Part shown: positions 1 through 9,490 of the stretch, piece by piece
Layout: each line of letters starts with the position of its first letter
Position numbering within the stretch: position 1 is the first letter of the stretch
Translations under genes and position numbers: made by a program
Notes under the pieces: generated by a model
The model's database searches: none
Seen by the model: the letters and a program-made list of their open reading frames with translations, nothing else
What the model was told of the DNA's origin: nothing
Assembly (NCBI GenBank): GCA_947039275.1
Contig: CAMQYL010000013.1
Span: 1-64,000, forward strand
Reading direction: 5' to 3'
Length of the DNA stretch: 64,000 nucleotides
Source of the DNA: Amulumruptor sp947039275
GTDB taxonomy: Bacteria; Bacteroidota; Bacteroidia; Bacteroidales; Muribaculaceae

Positions 1-28
1 TTATAAGTCTTATAAAGCCTATCGGGGG

Positions 29-55
29 GCGGACATGCCGCGGCATGTCCCTACA
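29..55. repeat. REP-like palindrome, family A (half of a pair)
   Basis: The core at 31-50 is a perfect 20-bp palindrome (GGACATGCCG and its reverse complement) followed by CTACA. It matches one half of the paired family A elements elsewhere in this window. The other half may lie to the left of the window edge. It sits downstream of the minus-strand gene ending at 87. Confidence 0.85.
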
Positions 56-86
56 AGATGGAGGGCATGCGCCCGCTGGGATGGGC

Positions 87-368
87 TTAAGCTACTATGA
101 TGTAGTCGGCGGCTACTTCAGCTATGGATTCGGGGTCGGGCTGCCACTTGCCTGGGTCGGTGGTACTCATCTTTATGAGATCCATTATGGGGTAGTAGTC
201 ACGGTCAGGGAGGTCTGTGTCAGGGTCGACTAATGAGACTTCGAGGGTCATGGGGTTGATTTCCATCTGGACGTTGTCGGTGTACTCGCCTTCGTTGTCG
301 ATGTACTGATTGACTACGGCGGTTATTTCAGCCTCGAAGGCTTTGATGTCTTTTTTCAGATTTTCCAT
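87..368 (-). CDS. Small acidic protein of unknown function (93 aa)
   Basis: I do not recognise a family. The protein begins MENLKKDIKAFEAEITAVV, has no signal peptide or membrane segment, and is rich in Asp and Glu, with an ordinary mixed composition that looks like real coding sequence. The ATG at 368 lies 19 nt after the stop of the lipoprotein gene and was preferred. A further in-frame ATG at 425 would overlap that gene by 38 nt. It is probably the last gene of the queD-queE-lipoprotein run. Confidence 0.6.
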   Translation of the reverse strand: MENLKKDIKAFEAEITAVVNQYIDNEGEYTDNVQMEINPMTLEVSLVDPDTDLPDRDYYPIMDLIKMSTTDPGKWQPDPESIAEVAADYIIVA

Positions 369-387
369 AGTTAGATATTTTGATGGG

Positions 388-2364
388 TTAGAGACCTGGG
401 GGGAGTTTGTTTTCTTCCTCGTCATCGGGAGTCTGGGGCGGCATATCTCCCTCTTTGGGCTTGACTTTGCGGATGTCTATGGGCTTCTGCATGTCGACGG
501 GGAGTGAATTGATGTTCCAGGGCTGCTCTATGTCCCAGTTCTTTTTAAGATTGATCTTCTTGGGGAAATAATACGTCTCATCGGGCTGGATGAAGCGGGC
601 TTTGTATGCGCTGCCATTGCCATAAATGCCATCACCTGACTTGTCAAGGAACAGACGGGCATAATATGTGCCTGGCTGGAGGTAACGGAAGGTGGCACGA
701 CCATGCTCTACGGGGAGTGTGCGGACTATCTTGTCGCTGCCGTCAAGCAGTTCGATGACAGCCGGGACGGTATCTGTGCCGGACACACTGAACAGTATGG
801 AGCCGTAATCACTCAACGCCTTTGTGGTAATCTCTTTGCTCACAGGTCGGTTATGGTCGCCATAGATGCCTACCACAGACGCAGAATCGACTGTCAACCT
901 ATATGTGGTGGCAGGCTGCCACTCATAGTCGGCAATAAACTCCATCGGACGGTTGGCGGAAACATGTCTCAAAACAGGCGCGGCAGCCGGCATCCACAGT
1001 GTATCTTTCTTCATCTCCATTCTGATACCCGAGGCAATGAGGGTGTCAAGGGGCTCGGATGACTTGAATATAAGCGGACGGTCGATGTCCTGGGTGGTAC
1101 TGCTTGCGACATCAAAGGTGACGAACCGCTCCGGCACCTCAATTTTAGGCATCGTATCGACAATGCCAGCAATAGAATCGTCAATGTGTTTCTGCGCAAG
1201 TGCTTTGGCAAGCTCCTCCTCTTCTTTGAGCTGCTTCTTGCTCTTCTTGGGGGCTTTGAAATTGAACATCAACGTATCAGATTTCCAATACATGATATCA
1301 GCCGAATCGGGCTGGTAGACAGAAAGCCTTATATTGAGGGTATCCATCATAATGAGCGCAGAGTCACGCATCCACAGTTCTATGGTATCATTGGTGGCAG
1401 AATAATTCGCAACCGAAACAGCCATCAAATCCACCTCTCCGCTGTCGGTCAACGCAACCATATGCGGAATAGAGTCGGTGGCAGCACCCAGAGTGACCGT
1501 GAGCCGGTTACGCTCCGGACGCTGGTATTCCTTGACATACTGTGCGCGGTAATTCTCATTGAACCACGCCAGCAACAAGTCGTCAGGCAGATAGCGAGGG
1601 ATGCGCCTCATCACAACGCTGTCGCCCCGCGAATAACGTATGGTATCCGCATACTCTATATGCTCGACGGAGGGAGTGACGGGCTGATCATAGAAAGCTA
1701 TATCCTCCGAACGGTCCCAGTGCTTGTCATTGTTGACATCATTGATGGCGAATATGCGGTATGGGGCAGCTTTGAGATTGCGGAGCGTGAACTGTCCTTT
1801 GGCATTGGTCTTGGTGATACGCTCAAACGGCAACGTCTCAATGGCAGAATCAGCCAGATTGGTATATGCGCCGACCAGAAACCCAATAGCAGGTTCCAAA
1901 GTGCGAGCTTCAAGCACCATGCCGCTGATGCGGAGCGAGTCGATGAAATCGCCCGTGGAGAAATCCGTCGCGAATCCGTCAAGCACATTGCCTTCGTTGA
2001 GATCCTTGATGGCATCGGCGAAATCGATGGTATAAGTAGTGTTGGGCAGCAAGGTATCGTTAAGTTCCACCGTCACCGTGTGCGCATTGGCGCGGATGGT
2101 GGGATTTTCCTTCTGCGCAGGAGAGATGATGACCTTGCTGAACGCCTGGTCAAGCTCCACGTTTTTGTTCATGGTCAGCGTGACCTTCTTGCCAGAGAAA
2201 TTGAGAGTCCCCTGCGGAGGATTGGTACGTACCACCACCGGGGGAGTCACATCCTTTGGACCGCCTTCGGGAGTACCCATTGTGGCACACGACACCACAG
2301 CCAGAGCAATAGCCGTCATAGGCAAAGCTCTCAACGCTTTATATCTGCATCTGCCTTTATACAT
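388..2364 (-). CDS. Ig-like domain lipoprotein (658 aa)
   Basis: This is an exported lipoprotein of unknown function. The N-terminus has a basic start, a hydrophobic stretch and a lipobox (AVVSC, Cys26). An SbsA-type Ig-like (Big_5) domain covers about residues 35-145, with the typical PPQGTLNFSGKKVTLTMN run. A transthyretin-like beta-sandwich follows at about 150-230 (NAKGQFTLRNLKAAPYRIFA then D/N-rich NDVNNDKHWD). A similar D-rich segment (DKSGDGIYGNG) is near the C-terminus. Such proteins are widespread and uncharacterised in Bacteroidales. The start lies 6 nt after the queE stop, so the two are very likely cotranscribed. Confidence 0.85.
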   Translation of the reverse strand: MYKGRCRYKALRALPMTAIALAVVSCATMGTPEGGPKDVTPPVVVRTNPPQGTLNFSGKKVTLTMNKNVELDQAFSKVIISPAQKENPTIRANAHTVTVELNDTLLPNTTYTIDFADAIKDLNEGNVLDGFATDFSTGDFIDSLRISGMVLEARTLEPAIGFLVGAYTNLADSAIETLPFERITKTNAKGQFTLRNLKAAPYRIFAINDVNNDKHWDRSEDIAFYDQPVTPSVEHIEYADTIRYSRGDSVVMRRIPRYLPDDLLLAWFNENYRAQYVKEYQRPERNRLTVTLGAATDSIPHMVALTDSGEVDLMAVSVANYSATNDTIELWMRDSALIMMDTLNIRLSVYQPDSADIMYWKSDTLMFNFKAPKKSKKQLKEEEELAKALAQKHIDDSIAGIVDTMPKIEVPERFVTFDVASSTTQDIDRPLIFKSSEPLDTLIASGIRMEMKKDTLWMPAAAPVLRHVSANRPMEFIADYEWQPATTYRLTVDSASVVGIYGDHNRPVSKEITTKALSDYGSILFSVSGTDTVPAVIELLDGSDKIVRTLPVEHGRATFRYLQPGTYYARLFLDKSGDGIYGNGSAYKARFIQPDETYYFPKKINLKKNWDIEQPWNINSLPVDMQKPIDIRKVKPKEGDMPPQTPDDEEENKLPPGL

Positions 2365-2370
2365 AATATA

Positions 2371-2931
2371 TCAAGGTATATCAATCAGTTTATGGGTCTG
2401 GAGCGACAACCGCCACCACGGATGGGATTTTATATATGCCACAGTAGCCTCGGTGTTGCTGCATGACAAGGGCTGGAGAGAAAGTACTGCACAGTCAAAC
2501 AGCGATGCCACCCACTCGGGATCTTCGCCAGTGAACACAAGTTTGACCTCATCGGCTCTGCTCAGCCTGATATCGCGATCCTTGGGAGAACATGTCACCC
2601 AGTCAATGCCCTCAGGCAGAGGGAGCGAGCCGTTGGTCTCCACATGTATCCTGCATCCGGCAGCATGCAACGCGTCAACAAGCGCATCATCGATCTGCAT
2701 CGCCGGCTCGCCACCGGTAAGAATCACAGTCTCAGCCGGATACTCTCGCACCACCGACACTATCTCCGATGCCGTCAGTTCGGTAAACGAAGCAAAATCA
2801 GTGTCACAGAAACTGCAACGCCTGTTACAGCCGCTAAAACGGACAAACACGGCAGCTACGCCAGTATAGACACCCTCACCCTGGAGAGAGTAGAATATCT
2901 CATTGACGCGATATCGCTTCATATCATTCAT
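2371..2931 (-). CDS. queE: 7-carboxy-7-deazaguanine synthase QueE
   Basis: This radical SAM enzyme converts 6-carboxy-tetrahydropterin to 7-carboxy-7-deazaguanine in preQ0/queuosine synthesis. The CxxxCxxC cluster motif is Cys35, Cys39 and Cys42 (GCNRRCSFCD). It is preceded by YSLQGEG, and TGGEP follows at about residue 73. At 186 aa it belongs to the short QueE type. It lies 3 nt after queD, which makes the QueE substrate, so the pair is a functional unit. A second ATG at 2922 is an alternative start. Confidence 0.95.
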   Translation of the reverse strand: MNDMKRYRVNEIFYSLQGEGVYTGVAAVFVRFSGCNRRCSFCDTDFASFTELTASEIVSVVREYPAETVILTGGEPAMQIDDALVDALHAAGCRIHVETNGSLPLPEGIDWVTCSPKDRDIRLSRADEVKLVFTGEDPEWVASLFDCAVLSLQPLSCSNTEATVAYIKSHPWWRLSLQTHKLIDIP

Positions 2932-2934
2932 AAT

Positions 2935-3285
2935 TCAGGCGACACTGTCGGGGTCATCCAGCTCATAAGATGCGGTGTTATGCGCGCTTTCCTGCACGTC
3001 AACACGCCAGCAATGCTCTACCTGCGAGCATATCCACCGGGCTATGTTCTCGGCTGTGGGGTTGAACGGGAGCAGTTCGTTGAAGTTGCCATGGTCAAGA
3101 TAGCCGTGAATCTGCTTCTTTATCTTGCTGAAATCCACCACCATCCCCTCGGCATTGAGCTGACGGGCGCGACAATGGATGGTTATAACCCAGTTATGAC
3201 CATGCAGACGGCTGCATTTGCTCTCATAGGGCAGAGACAGACTGTGGGAACCTGAGATTTCTATATGCTTGGTGACGTAGTACAT
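2935..3285 (-). CDS. queD: 6-carboxytetrahydropterin synthase QueD
   Basis: QueD converts dihydroneopterin triphosphate to 6-carboxytetrahydropterin for queuosine biosynthesis. Zinc ligands His14, His28 and His30 (the LHGHNW motif) and the nearby catalytic Cys24 are visible. The length of 116 aa is normal for the family. The start lies 7 nt after the upstream CCA-adding enzyme gene, suggesting one tRNA-related operon: cca, queD, queE. Confidence 0.95.
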   Translation of the reverse strand: MYYVTKHIEISGSHSLSLPYESKCSRLHGHNWVITIHCRARQLNAEGMVVDFSKIKKQIHGYLDHGNFNELLPFNPTAENIARWICSQVEHCWRVDVQESAHNTASYELDDPDSVA

Positions 3286-3292
3286 GATTTTG

Positions 3293-4729
3293 TCAATTAT
3301 CTTTAAGTGACAGCCCCATCTCTGCGGCTTTCTCTATAACCAGTCTTCGGGCTTCCTCGGGGTCATTAGGATTCTCGCTATCAAGAAGATGCTCCTCCAT
3401 GTAGCTTTTAATCATGCCCACTTCGCGGCTCTGGGGCAGCCCGAACATCTCCATGATCATGCAGCCGTCAATCGGCGGACGCCATGCCCGCAGGCGGTCT
3501 TTGGACTCTATCTCCTGCATTTTGGCGACCACGTGGTCAAAATTTTCAAGATTTCGACGCACCTTTTCAGGATTCTTCGATGTGATGTCAGCACGGCAGA
3601 GTGTCATCAGGTCATCGATGTCATCACCAGCCTCCACAAGCAACCTACGCACTGCGGAATCCGTAACCGTATCCTCCACGAGGGCTATGGGTCGCATATG
3701 CAGCTCTACAAGTTTGCTGACATACTTGAGCTTGTCGTCCTGAGGCAATTTGAGCCGGCGGAACAGCCTGGGCAACATCTTTGCCCCTACGAAGTTATGG
3801 TTGTGAAACGTCCATCCGAGGCTGTCGTCCCAACGCTTTGTGACAGGTTTGGCGATATCGTGGAGCAACGCCGCCCATCTCAACCATAGATTGTCGGAAT
3901 TACGTGCCACATTGTCAAGCACTTCCAGAGTGTGATAGAAGTTGTCCTTATGACCGCGCCCGCGCACTGTCTCCACACCGCGCATGGCAGCCAGTTCGGG
4001 AAATATAAGCGCCAGAAGTCCTGACTCCAACAGCAGCCTCCAGCCTATTGACGGCATGGGGGACAGCATGATTTTCTGCAACTCGTCAGCGATGCGTTCG
4101 CGAGTTATGATTTTAATACGCTGGGCATTGCGCTTTATCGCTTCAAATGTCTCAGGGGCGATGTCAAACTGCAGCTGGGTAGCAAAGCGGACAGCCCTCA
4201 TCATGCGCAGAGGGTCATCGCTGAAAGTGATGTCAGGGTCAAGAGGAGAGCGGATGATGCGCCGCTCGAGGTCATCGACACCGCCGAAATTATCAACCAG
4301 CCGACCGAAGTCGTCGGGGGTGATGCTTATAGCCATGGCGTTGATAGTGAAATCACGGCGCGAGATGTCATCGTCAAGAGTACCCGCGCTGACCTGAGGG
4401 TTACGCGAATCATGGCGGTAGGACTCCTTGCGGGCACCGACAAATTCCAATTCCACTCCACGGTGCTTGATCTGGGCTGTGCCATAAGTGCGAAACAGGT
4501 TGACATGCGCACCCTTGCCGAGCTTGGCAGCCACAGCCTCAGCCAGATCCACCCCTGAGCCTACCGTCACGAAATCAATGTCCTTGCTGTGACGCCCGAG
4601 AAACAGGTCGCGGACATAACCGCCCACCACATAGCACGGCATGCCTATCTGCACAGCCGTGTCGCCCACGGCACGTATAACTGGGATGTCAATTTTGCGT
4701 CGCAACGCATCTAAATCAGGTAATACCAT
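3293..4729 (-). CDS. cca: CCA tRNA nucleotidyltransferase / poly(A) polymerase family with HD domain
   Basis: This is a class II nucleotidyltransferase that adds or repairs the 3' CCA end of tRNAs. The N-terminal head domain has GGYVRD followed by the metal-binding DID at about residues 35-55. The RRDFTINAMAI and PLRMMRAVRFA motifs follow, then an HD domain with the HDIAKP motif near residue 290. The length of 478 aa matches Bacteroidales HD-containing members. Whether it adds CCA or acts as a poly(A) polymerase cannot be told from the sequence alone. The tRNA-Pro gene in this window does not encode CCA, so such an enzyme is required. Confidence 0.9.
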   Translation of the reverse strand: MVLPDLDALRRKIDIPVIRAVGDTAVQIGMPCYVVGGYVRDLFLGRHSKDIDFVTVGSGVDLAEAVAAKLGKGAHVNLFRTYGTAQIKHRGVELEFVGARKESYRHDSRNPQVSAGTLDDDISRRDFTINAMAISITPDDFGRLVDNFGGVDDLERRIIRSPLDPDITFSDDPLRMMRAVRFATQLQFDIAPETFEAIKRNAQRIKIITRERIADELQKIMLSPMPSIGWRLLLESGLLALIFPELAAMRGVETVRGRGHKDNFYHTLEVLDNVARNSDNLWLRWAALLHDIAKPVTKRWDDSLGWTFHNHNFVGAKMLPRLFRRLKLPQDDKLKYVSKLVELHMRPIALVEDTVTDSAVRRLLVEAGDDIDDLMTLCRADITSKNPEKVRRNLENFDHVVAKMQEIESKDRLRAWRPPIDGCMIMEMFGLPQSREVGMIKSYMEEHLLDSENPNDPEEARRLVIEKAAEMGLSLKDN

Positions 4730-4795
4730 TGTCAGCGCCTCTATGGATATGGAAATGTGGATAATGGTTGTGTCAGGGAAATGATTGGGAACTGC

Positions 4796-5974
4796 TCAGG
4801 TGAGGGAGATAATCTCGGTAGGAGCATTTGTGATGCACTCCAGACCATCATCCTGAACGATGAAAGTGCTTTCGATGCCGACTGCCCCCACATGAGGAAT
4901 GACGAATTTCGGTTCGAGTGCAATGACATTGTGACGCTGCAATATGTCTCGGCTTCGAGGGGCTATGACAGGAAGCTCGTTGACCTCAATGCCTACTCCA
5001 TGACCTATGAAACCTGCATGCTGGCGATGTCCCATAAAATAGGTGTGGAGGCCTCGCTCCTTCGCCATGCCCATGGCAGTGTTATAGAGGTCAGCCGCCG
5101 CCACCCCGGGCTTGCCGAGCTTCATAAGAGCATCTATTATATCTATGGAGCACTGATGGGCATCCAATGCCAATTGTTCGAGAGATTCCAGAGCGAAAGT
5201 GCGGCTCATATCGGTCATATACCCGGTAAAATTGCCACACAGGTCCACCATCACCGAGCAATGAGGCTTGATAAGTTCGCCGCAGGCACCAGTGGGGATG
5301 GACGGGTCAAGTCCGGCACCGCCCATGGCAAAGTCATAAGGCGAAGGCACGTCGGCATTATCGCCCGTAATCAGGCTACCCATATGGGTCTCCATGGTGT
5401 CGCCGCTGATGCGGAACTGCCCAAGGTTGCCGTCAAGGCGCAGAGCTTTCTCTATCTCTATCTCAAACTCTATGTCGGTCATGCCCTCACGGTAGAGATG
5501 CGGGATGCGCCGGTAGACACCTTCGTGGAGTACACCGCTACGGCGGAGCTTCTGCAATTCGGCATCGGTCTTGACCGCACGTACCTTTCGCATCAGAGCA
5601 GAGCAATCTTTAATCTGCGCACCAGGGAAGATGGACCGCATGCGCTCCACCATATTATAACTCATCAAATCCAGCTCCATGCCGACGACGGCTGGACCGT
5701 CAAGCAATATGCTCTCAGACATCTGCTCTGGCTTGCGTATATTGACCACGCCATCGCCATGGAGGTTCTCCATGCGTTTGACAAAGTACATCTGGTCACC
5801 ATCCCGGCTGCCTATATAGGCATATCCGGAATATACGCGCCCCGTCAGATAGTAAAGATTGGCAAAATCGGCAATAAGCAACGCATCAATGGCTGCTTGC
5901 TTCATCAACTGACGCACACGGTTCAGGCGAAGCTGCTGCTCATCATGGCTTAAAAGTATAATATTATCATTCAT
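4796..5974 (-). CDS. M24 family metallopeptidase (Xaa-Pro aminopeptidase-like)
   Basis: This is a probable cytosolic peptidase that releases N-terminal residues next to proline. An N-terminal creatinase-like domain (about 1-140) precedes the pita-bread M24 domain. Candidate metal ligands are the two Asp in VDLCGNFTGYMTDMSR, His in GHGVG, and Glu in LEPKF and GIESTF. All five expected ligands are present. The length (392 aa) fits the family. It is flanked by gaps of 66 and 61 nt. Confidence 0.92.
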   Translation of the reverse strand: MNDNIILLSHDEQQLRLNRVRQLMKQAAIDALLIADFANLYYLTGRVYSGYAYIGSRDGDQMYFVKRMENLHGDGVVNIRKPEQMSESILLDGPAVVGMELDLMSYNMVERMRSIFPGAQIKDCSALMRKVRAVKTDAELQKLRRSGVLHEGVYRRIPHLYREGMTDIEFEIEIEKALRLDGNLGQFRISGDTMETHMGSLITGDNADVPSPYDFAMGGAGLDPSIPTGACGELIKPHCSVMVDLCGNFTGYMTDMSRTFALESLEQLALDAHQCSIDIIDALMKLGKPGVAAADLYNTAMGMAKERGLHTYFMGHRQHAGFIGHGVGIEVNELPVIAPRSRDILQRHNVIALEPKFVIPHVGAVGIESTFIVQDDGLECITNAPTEIISLT

Positions 5975-6035
5975 AGTGATATATCAACATTTGTCATCTG
6001 CCTAACGTTCATGCATCCGGCTACCAGAGACAATC

Positions 6036-6533
6036 TCACTGTGGCAATGCATCAGCGGTAAATATGATACCAGCCTGGACTATGCCGTGGAGTGTGTCCG
6101 TCCGCATGATTTGCCGCAGAAACACCTCACTGCTGTCACGCAACGTGACACGATGGGGAAGAGTGGCGGAATTCTGATACGATGCACCGAACCCCTGCCC
6201 CGTCCATCTGCCGTAAGGGTCAGCCACTGCCATCCTGACGGTATCGCGACGCAGACGGTTGTCAGCAGAGTCCGAGGGGTTGACCGGGTATGACACCTCG
6301 AGATAGAGATCGGAATACGGGTAACTGCTGTCGTGTCGGACTGCCACCATAAGACTTCCAGTAGCTATGGAGTCATCCATGCGGGGGCGGAATTTCAGCG
6401 TGTCACCGTAGCACCACCCTGCTGCAGGCACATCCTCGTAGCCACTGGCATCGTCAGGATTGGGGGCACATGCCGACAGTAGCGCCAACGTAATCGCCGA
6501 CACCATAGCTGCAATGCCATATCGTTTCGTCAT
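6036..6533 (-). CDS. gldH: Gliding motility lipoprotein GldH
   Basis: This lipoprotein is related to GldH, which is needed for gliding in flavobacteria and is retained in many non-gliding Bacteroidales. The protein (165 aa) has a signal peptide ending in the lipobox LLSAC (Cys22). An ATG at 6533 was chosen. An upstream GTG at 6545 is possible and would leave 2 nt to the ricT stop. It sits directly after ricT, a neighbourhood common in Bacteroidales. Its role in non-motile species is unclear. Identification rests on length, lipobox and context, and is less certain than for the enzymes. Confidence 0.75.
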   Translation of the reverse strand: MTKRYGIAAMVSAITLALLSACAPNPDDASGYEDVPAAGWCYGDTLKFRPRMDDSIATGSLMVAVRHDSSYPYSDLYLEVSYPVNPSDSADNRLRRDTVRMAVADPYGRWTGQGFGASYQNSATLPHRVTLRDSSEVFLRQIMRTDTLHGIVQAGIIFTADALPQ

Positions 6534-6547
6534 CAGAGATGTCACTG

Positions 6548-7915
6548 TCAGTCCTGTTTATCTTGTGACGGCGGCTGCGAGCCGTTACCCTGGTTCTTAT
6601 TGCGGTTACGGTTTCGATTGCGACGAGGAGTGGCATCTGCGCCTTTGGGCGCCGTCTTGCCGCCTTCTGAGGGCTTAGATGTGGCGCCATCCGCAGATTG
6701 CTTTGCGGAAGTATCCCCATCGGCTGCCTTGCGTGCCTTATCGGCTGACGGTTTGCGCTTCTTTTTCTTCTTCGCCTTGTCAAAGCGTGTGAGGCTTTCC
6801 TGCTCCACAAGGTCTACAACCCTTTTCTCGTCGGGCTTCTTGGCTCCGTCAGGGAGCAGTGTCATCGGTTTCTCGCCTTTCTTGTTGAGAGAGATGATTT
6901 CAAACGCCCTCTTGGCACTTATGGTCACGAGATTGGCAGGCACATTCTTGTCAGTGGAATATGTGATTTCCTTTTTGAATATGTCAGTCTTGAAATGGTA
7001 GTATGTGCCGTCGGCAGTTTCCAAAGTGACATCCTTGCGAGGGAGCTTCTTGACGCTCTCCACGTAAGCGTCTGCCTCGAAGTTAAGGCAGCACTTTAGC
7101 TTGGCACACTGCCCTGCCAGTTTCTGCGGGTTGAGCGAAAGGTCCTGGAATCGTGCGGCTGCCGTACCGACAGACACAAACGAAGTCATCCACGTAGAGC
7201 AACACAGCGGACGGCCACACGGACCGATACCGCCTATGCGTCCAGCCTCCTGACGCGCACCGATCTGCTTCATCTCGATGCGCACCTTGAAAGCGTCGGC
7301 AAGCACTTTGATGAGCTGACGGAAATCCACGCGCTCATCAGCGATGTAGTAGAATATGGCTTTGTTACCGTCACCCTGATACTCTACATCACCGATTTTC
7401 ATATTGAGATGCAGGTCTTCGGCTATCTTGCGGGCACGTATCATCGTGTCGTTTTCCTTGGCTTTAGCCTCCTCCCATTTCTCAAGGTCGGCAGGACGTG
7501 CATGGCGGAATATGCGCTTCAACTCAGCATCAGGCTTCACATTGGCTTTGCGCATCTGCTTCTCCACAAGCTGCCCTGTCATGGTAACCTCTCCGATGTC
7601 GTGCCCGGGGTTAGCCTCCACAGCCACGATATCGCCGATTTTGAGTTGCAGATTAGCAGTGTTACGGAAATAGCCTTTGCGTGTGTTTTTAAACTGCACT
7701 TCCACTACATCCGAGGCAGTGAAGCCGCCAGGGACATCGCCGAGCCAGTCATAACAGTAGAGCTTGCCACGCGGCTCCCCCCTGCGGCGGCAGCAACCAC
7801 CGCCACATGAAGCCGCGCACGCAGTCTGGCTCCCGCCGTCAGTCAGCACCTTCCCATCCGTCGGGTCAGGCTGGGATGGCACAGCTGAGGCGTTACGGTT
7901 CTTAGATTTATCCAT
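6548..7915 (-). CDS. ricT: PSP1 domain protein RicT (YaaT-like)
   Basis: This protein is related to Bacillus YaaT/RicT, part of an Fe-S regulatory complex that works with RNase Y in mRNA processing. The PSP1 core (about residues 55-330) carries the conserved cysteine motifs CGRPLCC and KLKCCLNFE. An extra N-terminal Cys cluster (CAASCGGGCCRRRG) is also present. The C-terminal 100 residues are low-complexity Lys, Ala, Asn and Arg (RRNRNRNRNK), which could bind RNA. The gene starts 12 nt after rny, matching a shared function. Confidence 0.93.
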   Translation of the reverse strand: MDKSKNRNASAVPSQPDPTDGKVLTDGGSQTACAASCGGGCCRRRGEPRGKLYCYDWLGDVPGGFTASDVVEVQFKNTRKGYFRNTANLQLKIGDIVAVEANPGHDIGEVTMTGQLVEKQMRKANVKPDAELKRIFRHARPADLEKWEEAKAKENDTMIRARKIAEDLHLNMKIGDVEYQGDGNKAIFYYIADERVDFRQLIKVLADAFKVRIEMKQIGARQEAGRIGGIGPCGRPLCCSTWMTSFVSVGTAAARFQDLSLNPQKLAGQCAKLKCCLNFEADAYVESVKKLPRKDVTLETADGTYYHFKTDIFKKEITYSTDKNVPANLVTISAKRAFEIISLNKKGEKPMTLLPDGAKKPDEKRVVDLVEQESLTRFDKAKKKKKRKPSADKARKAADGDTSAKQSADGATSKPSEGGKTAPKGADATPRRNRNRNRNKNQGNGSQPPSQDKQD

Positions 7916-7927
7916 CGTGGAGACGCT

Positions 7928-9469
7928 TTACTTGGCGAAACTTACCGAACGTGTCTCACGAATCACGGTGATTTTCACCTGGCCGGGATAGGTCATCTCA
8001 TCCTGTATGCGCTTGGCTATCTCTTCAGAGAGCTTTTCGGTCTCTACATCGTCAATCTTATCAGCACCGACAATCACACGCAGTTCGCGGCCAGCCTGGA
8101 TGGCATAAGTCTTGACCACACCGGGATATGAGAGAGCGAGCTGCTCGAGGTCGTTGAGACGCTTGATATAAGCCTCGACAATCTCACGGCGAGCACCGGG
8201 ACGCGCACCGGATATGGCATCACACACCTGTACGATGGGTGCCAGGAGCGATGTCTGCTCTATTTCATCGTGGTGTGCACCGATAGCGTTGCATATCTCA
8301 GGCTTCTCCTTGTATTTTTCAGCAAGCTTCATGCCGAGGAGTGCATGCGGTAGTTCGGGCTCTTCGTCGGGCACCTTGCCTATATCATGGAGGAGTCCGG
8401 CACGACGTGCTTTCTTGGCATTGAGACCCAGCTCGGTAGCCATGATGGCACAAAGGTTGGCAGTCTCGCGGGCGTGCTGGAGCAGGTTCTGACCGTAGCT
8501 TGAGCGGTATTTCATCTTGCCTACCATGCGGATCAGGTCAGGATGCAGACCATGTATGCCGAGGTCTATGGCTGTTCGCTTGCCGGTCTCGATGATTTCC
8601 TCCTCGATCTGCTTGCGCACCTTGCTCACCACCTCTTCGATGCGGGCGGGATGGATACGGCCGTCAGCCACAAGCTGATGCAGAGCCAGACGGGCTATCT
8701 CGCGGCGCACAGGATCAAAGCCTGAAAGCACGATAGCTTCGGGAGTATCGTCTACGATGATTTCGATGCCTGTCGCTGCCTCGAGGGCACGGATGTTGCG
8801 GCCCTCACGGCCTATGATGCGGCCTTTGATTTCGTCACTGTCGATATGAAACACTGTGACCGAGTTTTCAATTGCGGTCTCAGTGGCAACTCGCTGGATG
8901 GTCTGCACGATGATACGCTTTGCCTCCTTGTTGGCGGTCAGCTTCGCCTCGTCCATGATATCATTGATATAGCTTGCTGCAGCGGTCTTGGCTTCATCCT
9001 TAAGCGATTCCACCAGACGCTCCTTGGCTTCCTCGCTTGAGAGACCGGATATGTGCTCGAGCTCTTCCTGGGCTTTGAGTCGCATTTTCTCAACTTCTCC
9101 CTTACGCATGTCGAGCTGAGCCTGCTGGGCTTCGAGATTGACCTTGGTGTTCTCTATCTCATTGCGGGCGCGCTGGTTCTCGCTCTGCTGCTGGTTGAGC
9201 TGCATCTCGCGCTGCTTCATCTTGCTTTCGAGGCTCTGGATCTTCTGCATGCGCTGGTTAGCCTGACGCTCAGCCTCGCCTTTTATCTTGAGCTCCTCTT
9301 CGCGTGCTTCAAGGAGTTTGTTCTGCTTTATGACATTGGCTTCAAGATGAGCCTCTTCGATGATAGACTTTGCGCGGGTCTTCGCCAGCCTGCGCTGTAG
9401 GAGGATTGTGACACCGGCACCTATGGCTATGGCTACCAGGCCTACGAGAATGGGAATGAATACGTCCAT
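7928..9469 (-). CDS. rny: Ribonuclease Y
   Basis: This is a membrane-anchored endoribonuclease that starts mRNA decay. The N-terminal membrane helix (VFIPILVGLVAIAIGAGV) is followed by a long coiled coil to about residue 200. A KH domain (GRIIGREGRNIRALE) and an HD domain with the HDIGK motif near residue 355 complete the standard architecture. The length (513 aa) is typical. It is cotranscribed with ricT. Its 5' flank holds the probable 6S RNA gene. Confidence 0.97.
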   Translation of the reverse strand: MDVFIPILVGLVAIAIGAGVTILLQRRLAKTRAKSIIEEAHLEANVIKQNKLLEAREEELKIKGEAERQANQRMQKIQSLESKMKQREMQLNQQQSENQRARNEIENTKVNLEAQQAQLDMRKGEVEKMRLKAQEELEHISGLSSEEAKERLVESLKDEAKTAAASYINDIMDEAKLTANKEAKRIIVQTIQRVATETAIENSVTVFHIDSDEIKGRIIGREGRNIRALEAATGIEIIVDDTPEAIVLSGFDPVRREIARLALHQLVADGRIHPARIEEVVSKVRKQIEEEIIETGKRTAIDLGIHGLHPDLIRMVGKMKYRSSYGQNLLQHARETANLCAIMATELGLNAKKARRAGLLHDIGKVPDEEPELPHALLGMKLAEKYKEKPEICNAIGAHHDEIEQTSLLAPIVQVCDAISGARPGARREIVEAYIKRLNDLEQLALSYPGVVKTYAIQAGRELRVIVGADKIDDVETEKLSEEIAKRIQDEMTYPGQVKITVIRETRSVSFAK

Positions 9470-9490
9470 ATTCGTGTGTGGGTATATGTG

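Noticed and set aside
4757..5953. 398-codon plus-strand ORF opposite the M24 peptidase
   Set aside because: It is the antisense shadow of a clearly conserved gene; the composition (Cys/His-rich, no domain) is typical of a mirror frame in GC-rich DNA.
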